A stretch of DNA of 64,000 nt from Psychrobacter frigidicola (GCF_007997305.1 NZ_VORZ01000001.1:248001-312000); one strand, 5' to 3'; numbered from the stretch's first letter, positions 19,134 to 28,973 are shown. The notes: generated by a model from the letters alone, not told the origin. Translations and numbers: made by a program.

Positions 19134-19916
19134 ATGCCGGTCACTGCTAAATCTCAGTCCAGCGTCGCGCCTTGCCTATCAGCAGATATGTCTGCAAAAT
19201 CTATCAAGTCTGGTCAACGTACTAAATTTAGCCAATTTAACCAATCAAATAAATCTGTAGTAGCCAGCACGCAGGCTGGTTTTACGCTGGTTGAAATCGT
19301 GGTGGTAGTGGTTATTATCTCTATCTTTGCTGGCATGATGAGCTTGTCGGTTGGTAGTGGTGAATCGCGTAAGAACCGTGCTTTTTATGAGCATCTCACT
19401 GATTCGTTAAGCTACGTGCGTCTGCTATCCGCTGAGCGTATGCAGCCGATGGGCTTGAGCTTGCAATCAAATAAACAAGGGCAAGTCACGCCAGTTATCG
19501 TCACCTTATCCAATCCTTATAGCCCTTATCAAACCTCAGCTAACCCCGCCAATAACAACGATAGTACGCCCAAAAATTCAATGGAGCTGTCCACTAATTT
19601 GTTAGCGACTAATGGTGAAAAACAACCCACACCGAGTTGGGAGTTGGAGCCAGAAGTGACGTTGCCAGAGCTACCGCTTGGGGTAAGTCTAAATATTCAG
19701 AGCTTAGAGGCCAGTAGTATGAGCACTGGCAGCGCTGAGGTAGAAACGCGCACGTTACAACCTTGGTTTAGTGACCAAACTGTGCCGCAAGTATTGTGGT
19801 TTGGCACGGGGCAAGCTGCGCCGGTAACTATAGAGGTTCGGCATCAGTCGCGCTTGGTTGGTGAAGTGATTACTATCATGCCTGATGGCAGTATCACCAT
19901 TGGACAGGGGTTATAA
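19134..19916 (+). CDS. gspH: Type II secretion minor pseudopilin GspH
   Basis: Minor pseudopilin of the T2SS tip. The prepilin peptidase site is AG|FTLVEIVVVVVIISIFAG, followed by the hydrophobic N-helix. The ATG at 19134 fits an AGG-type ribosome-binding site; the frame opens at a TTG at 19089 that looks unlikely. From 19134 the leader is 49 residues, long for a prepilin; a second Met gives 31. The body contains conserved-looking LSAERMQPMGL and a Pro/Asn-rich insert. The stop lies 3 bp before gspI, so gspHIJK are one operon. Confidence 0.88.
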   Translation: MPVTAKSQSSVAPCLSADMSAKSIKSGQRTKFSQFNQSNKSVVASTQAGFTLVEIVVVVVIISIFAGMMSLSVGSGESRKNRAFYEHLTDSLSYVRLLSAERMQPMGLSLQSNKQGQVTPVIVTLSNPYSPYQTSANPANNNDSTPKNSMELSTNLLATNGEKQPTPSWELEPEVTLPELPLGVSLNIQSLEASSMSTGSAEVETRTLQPWFSDQTVPQVLWFGTGQAAPVTIEVRHQSRLVGEVITIMPDGSITIGQGL

Positions 19917-19919
19917 CTG

Positions 19920-20414
19920 ATGTCCAAAACTGATCAATCGACCAGTAAAAACGTCGTTAATAAATTGATAATTCCTAAACCTCTATTAGTAAAACGTGAA
20001 AGTGGCTTTACACTCATTGAAGTGATAGTAGCGCTGGCTATTTTAGCCGTGGTAGCGGTTGCGGCTAGCCGTGCCAGCAGTGCCTATTTAAGCTCAGTTG
20101 ATGTGCTGCGAACACGTACGCTCGCACACTTTGTGGCACAAAACGCAGCAGCTGATTTACGTATTCAAGAGACATGGCTGACGGCCAATCGTACTCAAAC
20201 TGTCAATGCTCAAGGTCGTGATTGGCAAATTAATATGACCACTACCGATACCTTAACTCCAGCCTTAAAAGACGTTAATATTGCGGTTGCACCCATTATC
20301 AATGGTCAAGCACGAGCAACTGTCACTGATATCAACGTGCTGCTAAGTAATGCTAAGCAAGATATCGGCAGTATGGATTTGGGTAGCTTAAATAAAGCGC
20401 GAGGCCAGCGGTGA
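19920..20414 (+). CDS. gspI: Type II secretion minor pseudopilin GspI
   Basis: 164-residue pseudopilin. Cleavage is expected at SG|FTLIEVIVALAILAVVA after a 29-residue leader that is rich in Lys/Asn, again longer than usual. The body carries the GspI-type pattern (ASRASSAYLSSVDVLRTRTL, HFVAQNAAADLRI). It begins 3 bp after gspH and its TGA overlaps the GTG start of gspJ (GTGA), indicating translational coupling. Confidence 0.92.
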   Translation: MSKTDQSTSKNVVNKLIIPKPLLVKRESGFTLIEVIVALAILAVVAVAASRASSAYLSSVDVLRTRTLAHFVAQNAAADLRIQETWLTANRTQTVNAQGRDWQINMTTTDTLTPALKDVNIAVAPIINGQARATVTDINVLLSNAKQDIGSMDLGSLNKARGQR

Positions 20415-21280
20415 GACCACAACGCGGCTTCACCTTACTTGAGCTGATGGTAGCGATGGCGATATTTGCGATGTTAGCGGTCTCAGGCTGGCAAGTATTT
20501 GATAGCGTTAATCGAGCGCGTGAACGAGCGCAATACCATGCCGATAATTTGGCAGTATTGCAATATGCTTATCTACAGCTACAGCAAGATATGGGGCAAG
20601 TCATTGCCTATCAAGCACCTGCTGCTCAAAATAATAATGCTGAGAATACGCCTAATCCCTCCAACCCAAACAGCAATCAAGCCGCAGTTATTGTTACTGA
20701 ACCTTTTATGAGTTTGGATGGCGAGCATGTTAGCTTTGTGCGTTTTGCTGACCCTGACCCACGCTATCAAAACAGTCCTAGCATCCAACGTATTGAATAT
20801 ATTCTTGCTGATGAGCGTTTGATTCGCCGCCAATATACTAGCGTTCAAGAGGGGCGTGATAGTATCAGCCTAGATACCATACTACTTGAAGGGATAAGTG
20901 CAGGGCGCTGGCAGGCTTATTTACCTGAGATCAGTACAAAATTCCCCAATGCAGATGCGAAAAATAGTCAGAGCAATAATAATAGTGTAGTAGGACAACC
21001 AAGCAATTCTGCTGTCGGTGATGTGGAAACGATGCTGCTGCCTAAAGGTATTGGTGTTAGTTTCACTTATCAAGATATGCCAATTACTTGGCAATGGGCG
21101 CTGACCCCGCAAGCCATTCCTCAAAACAGCATTAATAATCCGCAGAACAATAACCCTAATAATCAGAATAATAATAACGCTAATGGCAATAATTCTAATA
21201 ACAGCAATAGCAGTAACAATAATGGTTCGCAAAACAATGCAGGCAATAACTCCAGTTCTAATAATCCGCCAGTAAGTTAA
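20411..21280 (+). CDS. gspJ: Type II secretion minor pseudopilin GspJ with Asn-rich tail
   Basis: 289-residue minor pseudopilin that starts with GTG overlapping the gspI stop. Leader RPQRG precedes the cleavage site G|FTLLELMVAMAIFAM. The body has GspJ-type segments (WQVFDSVNRARERAQYHADN, LERIEYIL-like IQRIEYILADERLIRRQY). Residues 239–289 are low complexity: 27 of 51 are Asn, with Ser, Gly and Gln. This tail is not part of the usual fold and probably lies exposed outside it. Confidence 0.93.
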   Translation: MRPQRGFTLLELMVAMAIFAMLAVSGWQVFDSVNRARERAQYHADNLAVLQYAYLQLQQDMGQVIAYQAPAAQNNNAENTPNPSNPNSNQAAVIVTEPFMSLDGEHVSFVRFADPDPRYQNSPSIQRIEYILADERLIRRQYTSVQEGRDSISLDTILLEGISAGRWQAYLPEISTKFPNADAKNSQSNNNSVVGQPSNSAVGDVETMLLPKGIGVSFTYQDMPITWQWALTPQAIPQNSINNPQNNNPNNQNNNNANGNNSNNSNSSNNNGSQNNAGNNSSSNNPPVS

Positions 21281-21306
21281 TAAGGATTCAATAAAATAAA
21301 TCGCTT

Positions 21307-22419
21307 ATGATAAACACAGCAGACTCTCAGCGCGGTGTGGCACTATTGACCATTTTACTATTGGTGGTCAGCATTACTGTGGTTGCAGGGGCGATGCTGG
21401 CCAGTCAAAAAATTGCTATTCGCCGCAGTGGTTTACTATTTAACCAAAATCAGTTACTACAAGATATCAATGCTGGTCAGCAGTTGGCAATTACTATGCT
21501 GCGTGCAGATGCCAAGCTTAATGATACCGATAGCATGCAAGATATTTGGGCGCAGCCGCTACCACCTTATACCTTGGGCTCACATAGCATTACTGCTGAA
21601 CTGCGTGATGAAGGCAGTCGTTTTAATATCAATAATCTTTATCATGATGGCGCAGCTGATAGCGTAGCATTAGATGTATTTCAGCGGCTTTTAACCCAAC
21701 TAAATTTAGAGCCTGACATTGCTATTGCGGTGCTAGATTGGCAGGATACAGATAGTGAAAGTTATAAAGATGGCGGTGATGAAGCAGTGGTTTATGCACA
21801 GCAGGCAGGTAATAGTCAATCTGGGAATAGTGCCGATAAGACCTTGCCCAATCAGCCGTTTATAGATATTGAACAGTTGCAAGAGGTACGCGGAGTAAGT
21901 GCTGACGTGTTGGCGACTTTGCGCCCTTATATCACTGCTGTGCCTTATTACTTACCTATTAATGTCAATACTGCCAGTCCAGTGGTGTTGGCGGCGTTGA
22001 TAAAGGGCGGTACTGTTGAGCAGATGCAAGCATTGACTGAGCTGCGCAGCCAGCAAGTATTAGAGTCTATTGATAATCTATGGCAATTGCCACAGTTGGG
22101 TGCTTTAAGTGATGAGCAGCGCCAAGCTTTAACACCAATGCTAGCAGTGGATAGCCAAGCTTTTACAGCACTTATCACTGCGACCGATAACTCAAATATG
22201 GGTGCGGCGCGCCAGCGTTATGCCACAGTGTTGATTAGTAAAACCAAAATTAATACTGCTGAAAATAGCGTTGTTAGTAATGGCAATAGCAATACAAATT
22301 CTACGGGCAACAGTAATGGTAATAACAGTACCAACACCAATAGCAATGAGGCTAGCGACAGCGCTAAAGAGATTCGAGTAATCTCGCAACGCTTGTGGGC
22401 ATTTCGACCCAGTTTCTAG
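21307..22419 (+). CDS. gspK: Type II secretion minor pseudopilin GspK
   Basis: 370-residue tip pseudopilin. Leader ending SQRG precedes VALLTILLLVVSITVVAGA; as usual for GspK there is no Glu at position 5 after cleavage. Typical regions follow: ELRDEGSRFNINNL, LDWQDTDSESYKDGGDE, IDIEQLQEVRGVS and LPINVNTASPVVLAAL. Residues about 317–351 are a Ser/Asn/Thr-rich insert close to the C-terminus, similar in kind to the GspJ tail. It starts about 26 bp after gspJ; AAGGA lies rather far from the ATG. Confidence 0.94.
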   Translation: MINTADSQRGVALLTILLLVVSITVVAGAMLASQKIAIRRSGLLFNQNQLLQDINAGQQLAITMLRADAKLNDTDSMQDIWAQPLPPYTLGSHSITAELRDEGSRFNINNLYHDGAADSVALDVFQRLLTQLNLEPDIAIAVLDWQDTDSESYKDGGDEAVVYAQQAGNSQSGNSADKTLPNQPFIDIEQLQEVRGVSADVLATLRPYITAVPYYLPINVNTASPVVLAALIKGGTVEQMQALTELRSQQVLESIDNLWQLPQLGALSDEQRQALTPMLAVDSQAFTALITATDNSNMGAARQRYATVLISKTKINTAENSVVSNGNSNTNSTGNSNGNNSTNTNSNEASDSAKEIRVISQRLWAFRPSF

Positions 22420-22488
22420 TTATTCAACAACCAGTCACTTAAAAGTAAATAATTAAGAGCCGGTTAGTTAAAAATTATTTATATAAAA

Positions 22489-23169
22489 TCAGTCGTTAAG
22501 GCGGGTCTCTTCGCTCGACTTCCAATTATAAGCGCCATAAAACAGCATTTGTGCTTGGCGAGTGCAATTGTGTAGCATCAATTGTTTCTTATCTTCAATC
22601 TCTGTCAAATTAATTTCGTCATCATGAGCTTCAGAATAAGTCAGCTCCAGCCAGTCGATTATCCAAGAAAAGAACATATTGACTCCAGCCTCAGCAAGCA
22701 GGCGGCGGTCATAAGCATTGATATGAGCAAAAGCAGGTTGCAGCGCTAAATCTTCTCCTAAAATCTGTGCATGCATTTTCATCAATGTATTGATTGCTTT
22801 GCGCACTGCTTCTGAGCCACCAAAACGTTCGCTCACTAAAAACTGCCAATAGTGTGGCTGGGTACTGACTGTTTGCAAAAACAGCTGAATACTTTTGGCG
22901 ATTTGCCGATCAAAACTACGTTTGCGCCCAATTTGTAGGCTATTACTTAATATCGCGAGCGTACTGCCTAACTCCTCAACCACTAGCGCCTGACCGAGCG
23001 ATTCCATATCATCAAAATGTCGATAGAAGGCGGTCGGCACCACACCGACCTCACGCGTCACTTGCCGTAAGCTGATGGAGCTAAAAGATTGGCCGGTCAT
23101 ACAAAGGTCTAAGACTGCGTTAAAGAAGGCACGCCGGGTTTGAAGTTTTTTTTGTTCGCGACTGCTCAT
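22489..23169 (-). CDS. TetR-family regulator, FabR-like
   Basis: 226 residues. The N-terminal HTH (ISLRQVTREVGVVPTAFYRHF) and the following DDMESLGQALVVEELGSTL strongly resemble FabR/DesT-type repressors of unsaturated fatty acid genes. No fatty acid gene lies next to it: the flanks are gspK (convergent) and dgt (same strand, upstream). So the target set is inferred from family only. No good ribosome-binding site was seen. Confidence 0.85.
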   Translation of the reverse strand: MSSREQKKLQTRRAFFNAVLDLCMTGQSFSSISLRQVTREVGVVPTAFYRHFDDMESLGQALVVEELGSTLAILSNSLQIGRKRSFDRQIAKSIQLFLQTVSTQPHYWQFLVSERFGGSEAVRKAINTLMKMHAQILGEDLALQPAFAHINAYDRRLLAEAGVNMFFSWIIDWLELTYSEAHDDEINLTEIEDKKQLMLHNCTRQAQMLFYGAYNWKSSEETRLND

Positions 23170-23279
23170 AATGTATCAAAAGTTAGTTATTAGAGGTTTA
23201 TCATACTCACATCGCTGCAAAAATACGACTGAAATCCCTATCTATCTTAAATACAGCAAAACTCCATATGGCAAATTTG

Positions 23280-24701
23280 CTATACCATTGTCCCCCAATG
23301 GCCTTGTAGTTCTTGCGCCAATCGATAAGCCTCATGGTCATTCATACCGGTAATAAAATCTAAAATATTAAGAATATTATGATAAATATTGTCTGATAAT
23401 ACGCGTTGATGTTCAGCAAGATGTGGCTGTAGCAAACTTAATAACCGTTGTTGCTCAAAAGACATTGGCGCAGCTTGCAACGCTGCTACTTGAGTCCAAG
23501 CTAGCGGCATAAAAGCATCAAGCAGTCGGTGCAAGCATTGATTGGCCATCAGCTCCATCCTTACTTTACTGGGATGATTGAATATCTTCTCACGTGCCAG
23601 CTGCTTTGCCTGAGTGATACCGTTTTGTACTGCTGCATCACAATGGGTAAATAAACTACCAGTTAGAGTTCCTGCTAGCATTGCATCGCTATTGGCAACG
23701 AAGGCATCGGTGACAGTATTAACCAAACGCATCATGGCTCGTGCCCTTAGAGAAGCTAGACTTTGCCTAATCGACATTGTTAGCGGTAAAGTTATCGTGT
23801 CAGGACGCTCGCCAATCAGCTCATATAGGATACGGGCCACTTCCTTGTAGCTGAGCATACCAAGATGAACACCGTCTTCTAAATCTATCAGCGCATAGCA
23901 AATATCATCGGCGGCTTCTAGCAAATAGGCAAGGGGATGACGGGCGTAGCCACCATGTTGTGCTGAACGTGGCAGATGCAAACAAGCCGCCAGCTCTTCT
24001 AATTGTGCCGCCTCACTAGAGAAGCTACCAAATTTTTGCGGATTTAGTGTTTTATTATTATGACTATCATTGCCATTGCTATGAGTGGCCAACCACGGAT
24101 ACTTCATAAAGGCGCCAAGGGTCGCGCAAGTGAGACGCATGCCACCTGCATCTGGATGACGCTCATTGCTTACCAACAGTCGAAACCCTTGGGCATTGCC
24201 TTCATAAGTAGTGATATCCAAACGCTCATCAGCGCTTAAATATTGCAGCACTGACTCACGCTCAGGATTTAAAAACCAATCACGAATGGCATATTCGCCG
24301 GCATGACCAAACGGCGGATTACCGATATCATGAGCAAGGCAAGCTGCTTGGACAATCACGCCAACATCGGCAGGTGTGACTCCGGCTGGCAAGCCCTCTG
24401 CTAATACGTCATGCAGCTTTTCTGCAGCCATCATTCCTAGTGAGCGCCCAATACAAGACACTTCCAATGAATGAGTCAAACGGGTATGAATACCCAATTG
24501 ATTGGTTAAGGGGTGCACTTGAGTTTTTTGATTAAGCTGACGAAAGGAGTGGGAGAACACCAGTCTATCGTAATCTTTATGAAAGGCGCTACGGACACTA
24601 TCGGGGGTTGGTGGTAATTTATCACTACCCAAGCGCTGTGCACTAAATAGTCGTGCCCAGTGTTCGGAAGAATTGCGTGGTTCATCGAATTGATTGCTCA
24701 T
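23280..24701 (-). CDS. dgt: Deoxyguanosinetriphosphate triphosphohydrolase
   Basis: Hydrolyses dGTP (or other dNTPs) to nucleoside and triphosphate. HD-domain metal residues are in RLTHSLEVSCIGRSLG and the HD pair LAHDIGNPPFGHAGE; a third Asp lies in LLEAADDICYALIDLEDGV. At 473 residues it is longer than E. coli-like short forms of the dGTPase-like group but typical of the bacterial Dgt family. It is a single gene preceded by an AT-rich leader and follows the terminator of ychF. Confidence 0.93.
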   Translation of the reverse strand: MSNQFDEPRNSSEHWARLFSAQRLGSDKLPPTPDSVRSAFHKDYDRLVFSHSFRQLNQKTQVHPLTNQLGIHTRLTHSLEVSCIGRSLGMMAAEKLHDVLAEGLPAGVTPADVGVIVQAACLAHDIGNPPFGHAGEYAIRDWFLNPERESVLQYLSADERLDITTYEGNAQGFRLLVSNERHPDAGGMRLTCATLGAFMKYPWLATHSNGNDSHNNKTLNPQKFGSFSSEAAQLEELAACLHLPRSAQHGGYARHPLAYLLEAADDICYALIDLEDGVHLGMLSYKEVARILYELIGERPDTITLPLTMSIRQSLASLRARAMMRLVNTVTDAFVANSDAMLAGTLTGSLFTHCDAAVQNGITQAKQLAREKIFNHPSKVRMELMANQCLHRLLDAFMPLAWTQVAALQAAPMSFEQQRLLSLLQPHLAEHQRVLSDNIYHNILNILDFITGMNDHEAYRLAQELQGHWGTMV

Positions 24702-24779
24702 AAATAATAGTCCATTATTATTATTTTAAACTTTAAAGTTAACTGGCTTTTCCAATAATTGTTAAACTTAGTATAGTAA

Positions 24780-24805
24780 AAAAGCCAGCACAAAGGCTGA
24801 CTTTT
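24780..24805 (-). terminator. Terminator of ychF
   Basis: On the minus strand AAAAGTCAGC pairs with GCTGGCTTTT (one G·U), loop of 6 nt, then a T-run from 24783 down to 24778. Confidence 0.8.
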
Positions 24806-24857
24806 AGTTGTTCAATATCAAAGTGATATAAATAACAATATTAGGTAAGTTTTTTAC

Positions 24858-25949
24858 TTACACGTTAAAGCGGAAATGCATCACATCGCCATCTTGGACA
24901 ATATAGGTTTTGCCCTCTAAACGTGACTTTCCGGCTGCTGCTGCGCCTTTTTCACCGTTGCATTCGATAAAGTCGTCATAAGCAATCACTTCAGCACGAA
25001 TAAATCCGCGCTCAAAATCGGTATGAATCACCCCAGCGGCTTGCGGCGCGGTAGCACCAACGGCAACCGTCCAAGCGCGTACTTCTTTAACACCAGCGGT
25101 AAAGTAAGTCTGCATATCAAGTAAGTCATAGCCGCCACGGATTACTTGATCAAGACCCGCTTCTTCCATGTCCATAGCTTCTAAGAAGTCTTGCTTATCG
25201 GCTTCATCAAGCAAGGAAATCTCAGATTCAATTTGATTGCATAATGCAATGACAATTGATTCATCGCCAGTGGCATAGTTGCGTACCGCATCAAGATAAG
25301 GATTGTTTTCAAAACCATCTTCACTAACATTAGCAATATACATCGTTGGTTTTAGAGTAATCAAACCATAACTTCTAATCAGTTTTTTCTCGTCACTATC
25401 TAGATTGGCTGCACGTGCAGGTTGACCTTCAGCAAGTAATGGCTCAATTTTTTTGAACACATCAAGCATGGCTGCCGCGTCTTTATCGCCGCCTTTAGCT
25501 TTTTTGGTCAAGTTAAATATAGCACGTTCAACTGCTTCGAGGTCAGCCAATGCCAATTCAGTATTGATGGTTTCGATATCATCAATCGGACTGATGCGAC
25601 CATCGACGTGGACGATATTATCGTCATCGAAGCAGCGTACCACATGGGCAATGGCGTCAGTTTCGCGGATATTGGCCAAGAACTGGTTACCCATACCTTC
25701 ACCTTTTGAAGCTCCAGCAACCAAGCCTGCAATATCAACAAATTCCATCGTAGTTGGCAATACACGTTCAGGCTTGACGATATCAGACAGCTTTTTTAAG
25801 CGTGGGTCTGGTACTGGCACGATACCGGTATTGGGGTCTTTGGTACAAAAGGGAAAGTTTTCAGCGGCGATTCCCGCTTTGGTTAAAGCATTAAATAAGG
25901 TGGATTTACCCACGTTTGGTAGGCCGACGATGCCGCAGTTAAAACCCAT
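24858..25949 (-). CDS. ychF: Redox-regulated ATPase YchF
   Basis: Obg-like P-loop protein that prefers ATP and binds ribosomes; linked to stress responses. The P-loop [18 protein letters not shown] lies at residues 8–25, with [15 protein letters not shown] as the switch region and the C-terminal TGS domain including ADFERGF-like [14 protein letters not shown] and [10 protein letters not shown] at the very end. At 363 residues it matches the family length exactly. GAGAG precedes the ATG; a terminator follows. Confidence 0.97.
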   Translation of the reverse strand: MGFNCGIVGLPNVGKSTLFNALTKAGIAAENFPFCTKDPNTGIVPVPDPRLKKLSDIVKPERVLPTTMEFVDIAGLVAGASKGEGMGNQFLANIRETDAIAHVVRCFDDDNIVHVDGRISPIDDIETINTELALADLEAVERAIFNLTKKAKGGDKDAAAMLDVFKKIEPLLAEGQPARAANLDSDEKKLIRSYGLITLKPTMYIANVSEDGFENNPYLDAVRNYATGDESIVIALCNQIESEISLLDEADKQDFLEAMDMEEAGLDQVIRGGYDLLDMQTYFTAGVKEVRAWTVAVGATAPQAAGVIHTDFERGFIRAEVIAYDDFIECNGEKGAAAAGKSRLEGKTYIVQDGDVMHFRFNV

Positions 25950-26178
25950 AACAGTCTCTCAATAAAGTAATAAAATAAGGTGGTTTAATAAGTAGTTAAA
26001 TTGGAAATCAAAATTGGGCGTATTGTAGCAAAAATTACCGACTTGCGCTGATGGTTCTGTTTGAGTTTTTAAGGCTTACTTAACCCTAAGTTTTATATTT
26101 AGATAAGAGATGGCATTAAAAGTAATTTAAATTGCAGCCTGACTAAAGACCGTTTTTACTTACAGTTTTATGGTAGCT

Positions 26179-27003
26179 TTACTCTTTGGTTGCAACCACT
26201 CCAATCATAACGCCCATCTCTTTTTTATCATGTTTGTCGATAGTGGGTGCATATAAGGCTGAGGCAATGCCGCCATCTAAAAACAGCGCATTTTGGCACT
26301 GCAAGTCATCTTTAAACAGTGAGGCAAATTGATAAAAGGTAACAGGCTCATTGCTATTGACAAATTGTATGCTGCCATCGCTACAGACGCCTGCGCCATT
26401 ACGGAATTTGGCAGAAGTACCCGCTGGATTAAGCTTTGGATGGATTTCGTTATTAATGACCAGCATCGGTCCTGATTGGGTGGCAAACCAAGGCTTAGCC
26501 GACCCATCATTAAGCTGTTGTTGAAGCGCATGGCTTTCAGTAATTTGGACTTGACCGGCTTTATCCCACCACATGACACCATTGGGCAACAGATGGAAAT
26601 TACCACCGCCTTCATTGAGGTTTAGCGCGCGTATCTCTTTTCCTTCGATGACGGTATAACCAATCGGGGCATAACGCTCATTATACATGCCAGCATTCAT
26701 AGCAAAAGCTAAGGTTTGCGATGACGGCAAGGCAGATAATAGCTTATCAAAGGTCAGCAGCGGCGTCTCATTATCTGTTTCTTGCCAAAACAGTTTCAAT
26801 GCATAATCGCTATGGGTCGCGTCATTATCGGTTAGAGCCGTTGCATTTATACGGCAAACACTATACTTAAAAGGCTTCTCTTGAGTCTGACACAACCAGC
26901 TTTCGGCAGTAGCGTCAGGAGGTGAAGGCCGACAGGCACTTACGCTTGAAGTCAGCGCAAGCAATGCCGCTATAACGGGTACAGTAATAATAGAGCGCGG
27001 CAT
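26179..27003 (-). CDS. Phosphodiester glycosidase family lipoprotein (NAGPA domain)
   Basis: Exported lipoprotein: hydrophobic signal followed by lipobox VSAC at residues 21–24. The body matches the NAGPA/DUF2233 phosphodiester glycosidase family, with NAGMYNERYAPIGYTVIEG, the GGGNFHLLPNGVMWW region, FATQSGPMLVINNEIHP and the C-terminal ALFLDGGIASALYAP. Members cleave sugar phosphodiester bonds; the bacterial substrate here is unknown, but wall or envelope polymers are plausible. A FMN glutamate-synthase-like gene lies upstream on the same strand, 59 bp away. Confidence 0.85.
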   Translation of the reverse strand: MPRSIITVPVIAALLALTSSVSACRPSPPDATAESWLCQTQEKPFKYSVCRINATALTDNDATHSDYALKLFWQETDNETPLLTFDKLLSALPSSQTLAFAMNAGMYNERYAPIGYTVIEGKEIRALNLNEGGGNFHLLPNGVMWWDKAGQVQITESHALQQQLNDGSAKPWFATQSGPMLVINNEIHPKLNPAGTSAKFRNGAGVCSDGSIQFVNSNEPVTFYQFASLFKDDLQCQNALFLDGGIASALYAPTIDKHDKKEMGVMIGVVATKE

Positions 27004-27062
27004 AGTGCACTTAACTTCTATAGAGTTTAGAGGGTTGATGATTTGTCAGTTTTTATGTTTGC

Positions 27063-28865
27063 TTAGCTTGTTGTATCAGGTAGATCACGGAAAGTATGAT
27101 TAACATTGCCGATCAACCGGCCACCGTGAACCTCATCCATTACCGTATCTCCAGACTCAAGAGTGGGCGCCTCAGTCTCTTTACCCTTATCACGGGAGTC
27201 CGAATTGTAAGCAATTAGTGCATCATTATCCGCTAAGAAACTAGCAGGATTTGCCATCACCCACATCTGATTAAATACATCTGCTCGAGCACTATGATCT
27301 AGTAACGCGCCTTTATCGGCGAAGTAAAAGAATTTTGATAATAGTTTAATCTTGCCATCATCTAAACGCCGCGCAATATGGTAGGGTTGCAACTGACTTG
27401 GATGTTGTAACCCTACCGCGCCCACGATACTGGCAAGAGACTTGACCGTATTTTTATGAAAGCTTGCTACGCGTTCAGCTTTACTAGGGACATCGAGCGC
27501 TTTTTGACGATAAGGGTCTTGCGTTGCCACCCCTGTAGGGCAAGTGTTGGTATGGCATGAGCGCGACTGAATACAACCCACGGCAAACATAAATCCACGT
27601 GCTGAGTTACACCAATCTGCGCCCAAGGCGATTAAACGTGCAATATCAAATCCTGAGACGATTTTACCGCTGACACCAAGCTTAATCTTGTCACGGATAC
27701 CCGCGCCGACTAAGGTATTGTGTACTAATAAAAAACCATCGACCATTGGCATACCGACATTGTCCATAAACTCAACTGGCGCTGCACCTGTCCCACCTTC
27801 CGCACCGTCAATCACAATAAAGTCAGGATAGTTGTCCGCTTCAATCATGGCTTTCACAATCGCCATAAATTGCCACGGCTGCCCAATACAGATTTTAAAG
27901 CCGACCGGTTTACCTTCTGATAATTCACGCAACTGCTGCCAAAATGCAACCAGCTCGCGTGGGTTACTAAAAGCAGAGTGGGAGGATGGCGAGACGCAAT
28001 CTTGTCCCATCGGCACTTGACGCGTATCAGCGATTTCTTGTGTGATTTTTTCAGACGGCAGTACGCCCCCTTTACCAGGTTTGGCACCTTGTGACAGTTT
28101 AATCTCAATCATTTTTACTTGGGGGTCAACCGCTTTTTCTGCAAAAGACTGGGGATCAAAATGACCATTGTCATCGCGGCAGCCAAAGTAGCCGGTTCCT
28201 AATTCCCAAATTAAATCACCACCGAACTTACGATGATAAGGGCTGATCGCACCTTCACCAGTATCGTGGGTGAAGCCCCCCATTTTTGCGCCTTGATTCA
28301 GTGCCATGATGGCATTAGCTGACAAGCTACCAAAGCTCATGGCTGAGATATTAAACACTGACATGTCGTGCGGCTGCAGGCAACGCTCACCCCCAACGCT
28401 AATACGAAAGTCTTTATTTTTTAACGGCTCACTAATTGCCGATTGTAAAAACCACTCTTTACCATGCGCATATAGATTATCAAGCGTACCAAACGCATTG
28501 GTGTCGCTCACATTCTTAGCACGTTGATACACGAGCGCCCGCTGTTGGCGTGAAAACGGCACTTGTTCTTTATCATCTTCAAGCAAGTATTGGCGAATTT
28601 CAGGTCGAAAATCTTCTAAAATATAGCGTATATGACCAGCAACGGGATAGTTGTTCAATATGGCATGCTTTGATTGCAGTACATCATAAATGCCCAACGC
28701 AACCCCAAACCCACCAATGACAATCAGCCACCAGTTCAACAACAATAGCCCTGCTATGAGCAGTAATATCGCTGCGCCAAAGGTACTATAACGCAACAGT
28801 ACCCCTATAAAATAGGGAGAGTTATGTTCAGGTTTAGGGTTTAGATTGGTACGAGATTTGGGCAT
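27063..28865 (-). CDS. FMN-binding glutamate synthase family protein
   Basis: 600-residue protein related to the central FMN/Fe-S part of the glutamate synthase large subunit, but with two N-terminal membrane segments (about residues 20–60) and no glutaminase domain. Visible features are FNISAMSFGSLSANAIMALN, HDTGEGAISPYHRKFGGDL, SQGAKPGKGGVLP, a DGAEGGTGAAP flavin loop and the three-cysteine Fe-S site CIQSRSCHTNTCPTGVA. The TTG at 28877 opens the frame; ATG at 28865 is the better start. The reaction is not established; membrane attachment hints at respiratory electron transfer, but that is inference. Confidence 0.9.
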   Translation of the reverse strand: MPKSRTNLNPKPEHNSPYFIGVLLRYSTFGAAILLLIAGLLLLNWWLIVIGGFGVALGIYDVLQSKHAILNNYPVAGHIRYILEDFRPEIRQYLLEDDKEQVPFSRQQRALVYQRAKNVSDTNAFGTLDNLYAHGKEWFLQSAISEPLKNKDFRISVGGERCLQPHDMSVFNISAMSFGSLSANAIMALNQGAKMGGFTHDTGEGAISPYHRKFGGDLIWELGTGYFGCRDDNGHFDPQSFAEKAVDPQVKMIEIKLSQGAKPGKGGVLPSEKITQEIADTRQVPMGQDCVSPSSHSAFSNPRELVAFWQQLRELSEGKPVGFKICIGQPWQFMAIVKAMIEADNYPDFIVIDGAEGGTGAAPVEFMDNVGMPMVDGFLLVHNTLVGAGIRDKIKLGVSGKIVSGFDIARLIALGADWCNSARGFMFAVGCIQSRSCHTNTCPTGVATQDPYRQKALDVPSKAERVASFHKNTVKSLASIVGAVGLQHPSQLQPYHIARRLDDGKIKLLSKFFYFADKGALLDHSARADVFNQMWVMANPASFLADNDALIAYNSDSRDKGKETEAPTLESGDTVMDEVHGGRLIGNVNHTFRDLPDTTS

Positions 28866-28931
28866 AGTAGCGCTCAACTATAAAACATGAAAAATAAAAA
28901 ACGCAGCCCTCATTAAAACAAATAATGAACA

Positions 28932-28973
28932 TAATAGGTTTACTTGCTACTGATGTAGCAAGTAAACCTATTA
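28932..28973. repeat. 19-bp perfect inverted repeat
   Basis: Arms TAATAGGTTTACTTGCTAC (28932–28950) and its exact reverse complement (28955–28973) are separated by TGAT. It lies in a 383-bp gap between divergent genes (28866–29248), about 70 bp upstream of the glutamate-synthase-like gene and 276 bp upstream of the aldehyde dehydrogenase. The rest of the gap shows no gene. Confidence 0.8.

Noticed and set aside
20921..21232. Antisense frame opposite the Asn-rich GspJ tail
   Set aside because: Ile/Val-rich product of reversed AAT/AAC codons without a start signal.
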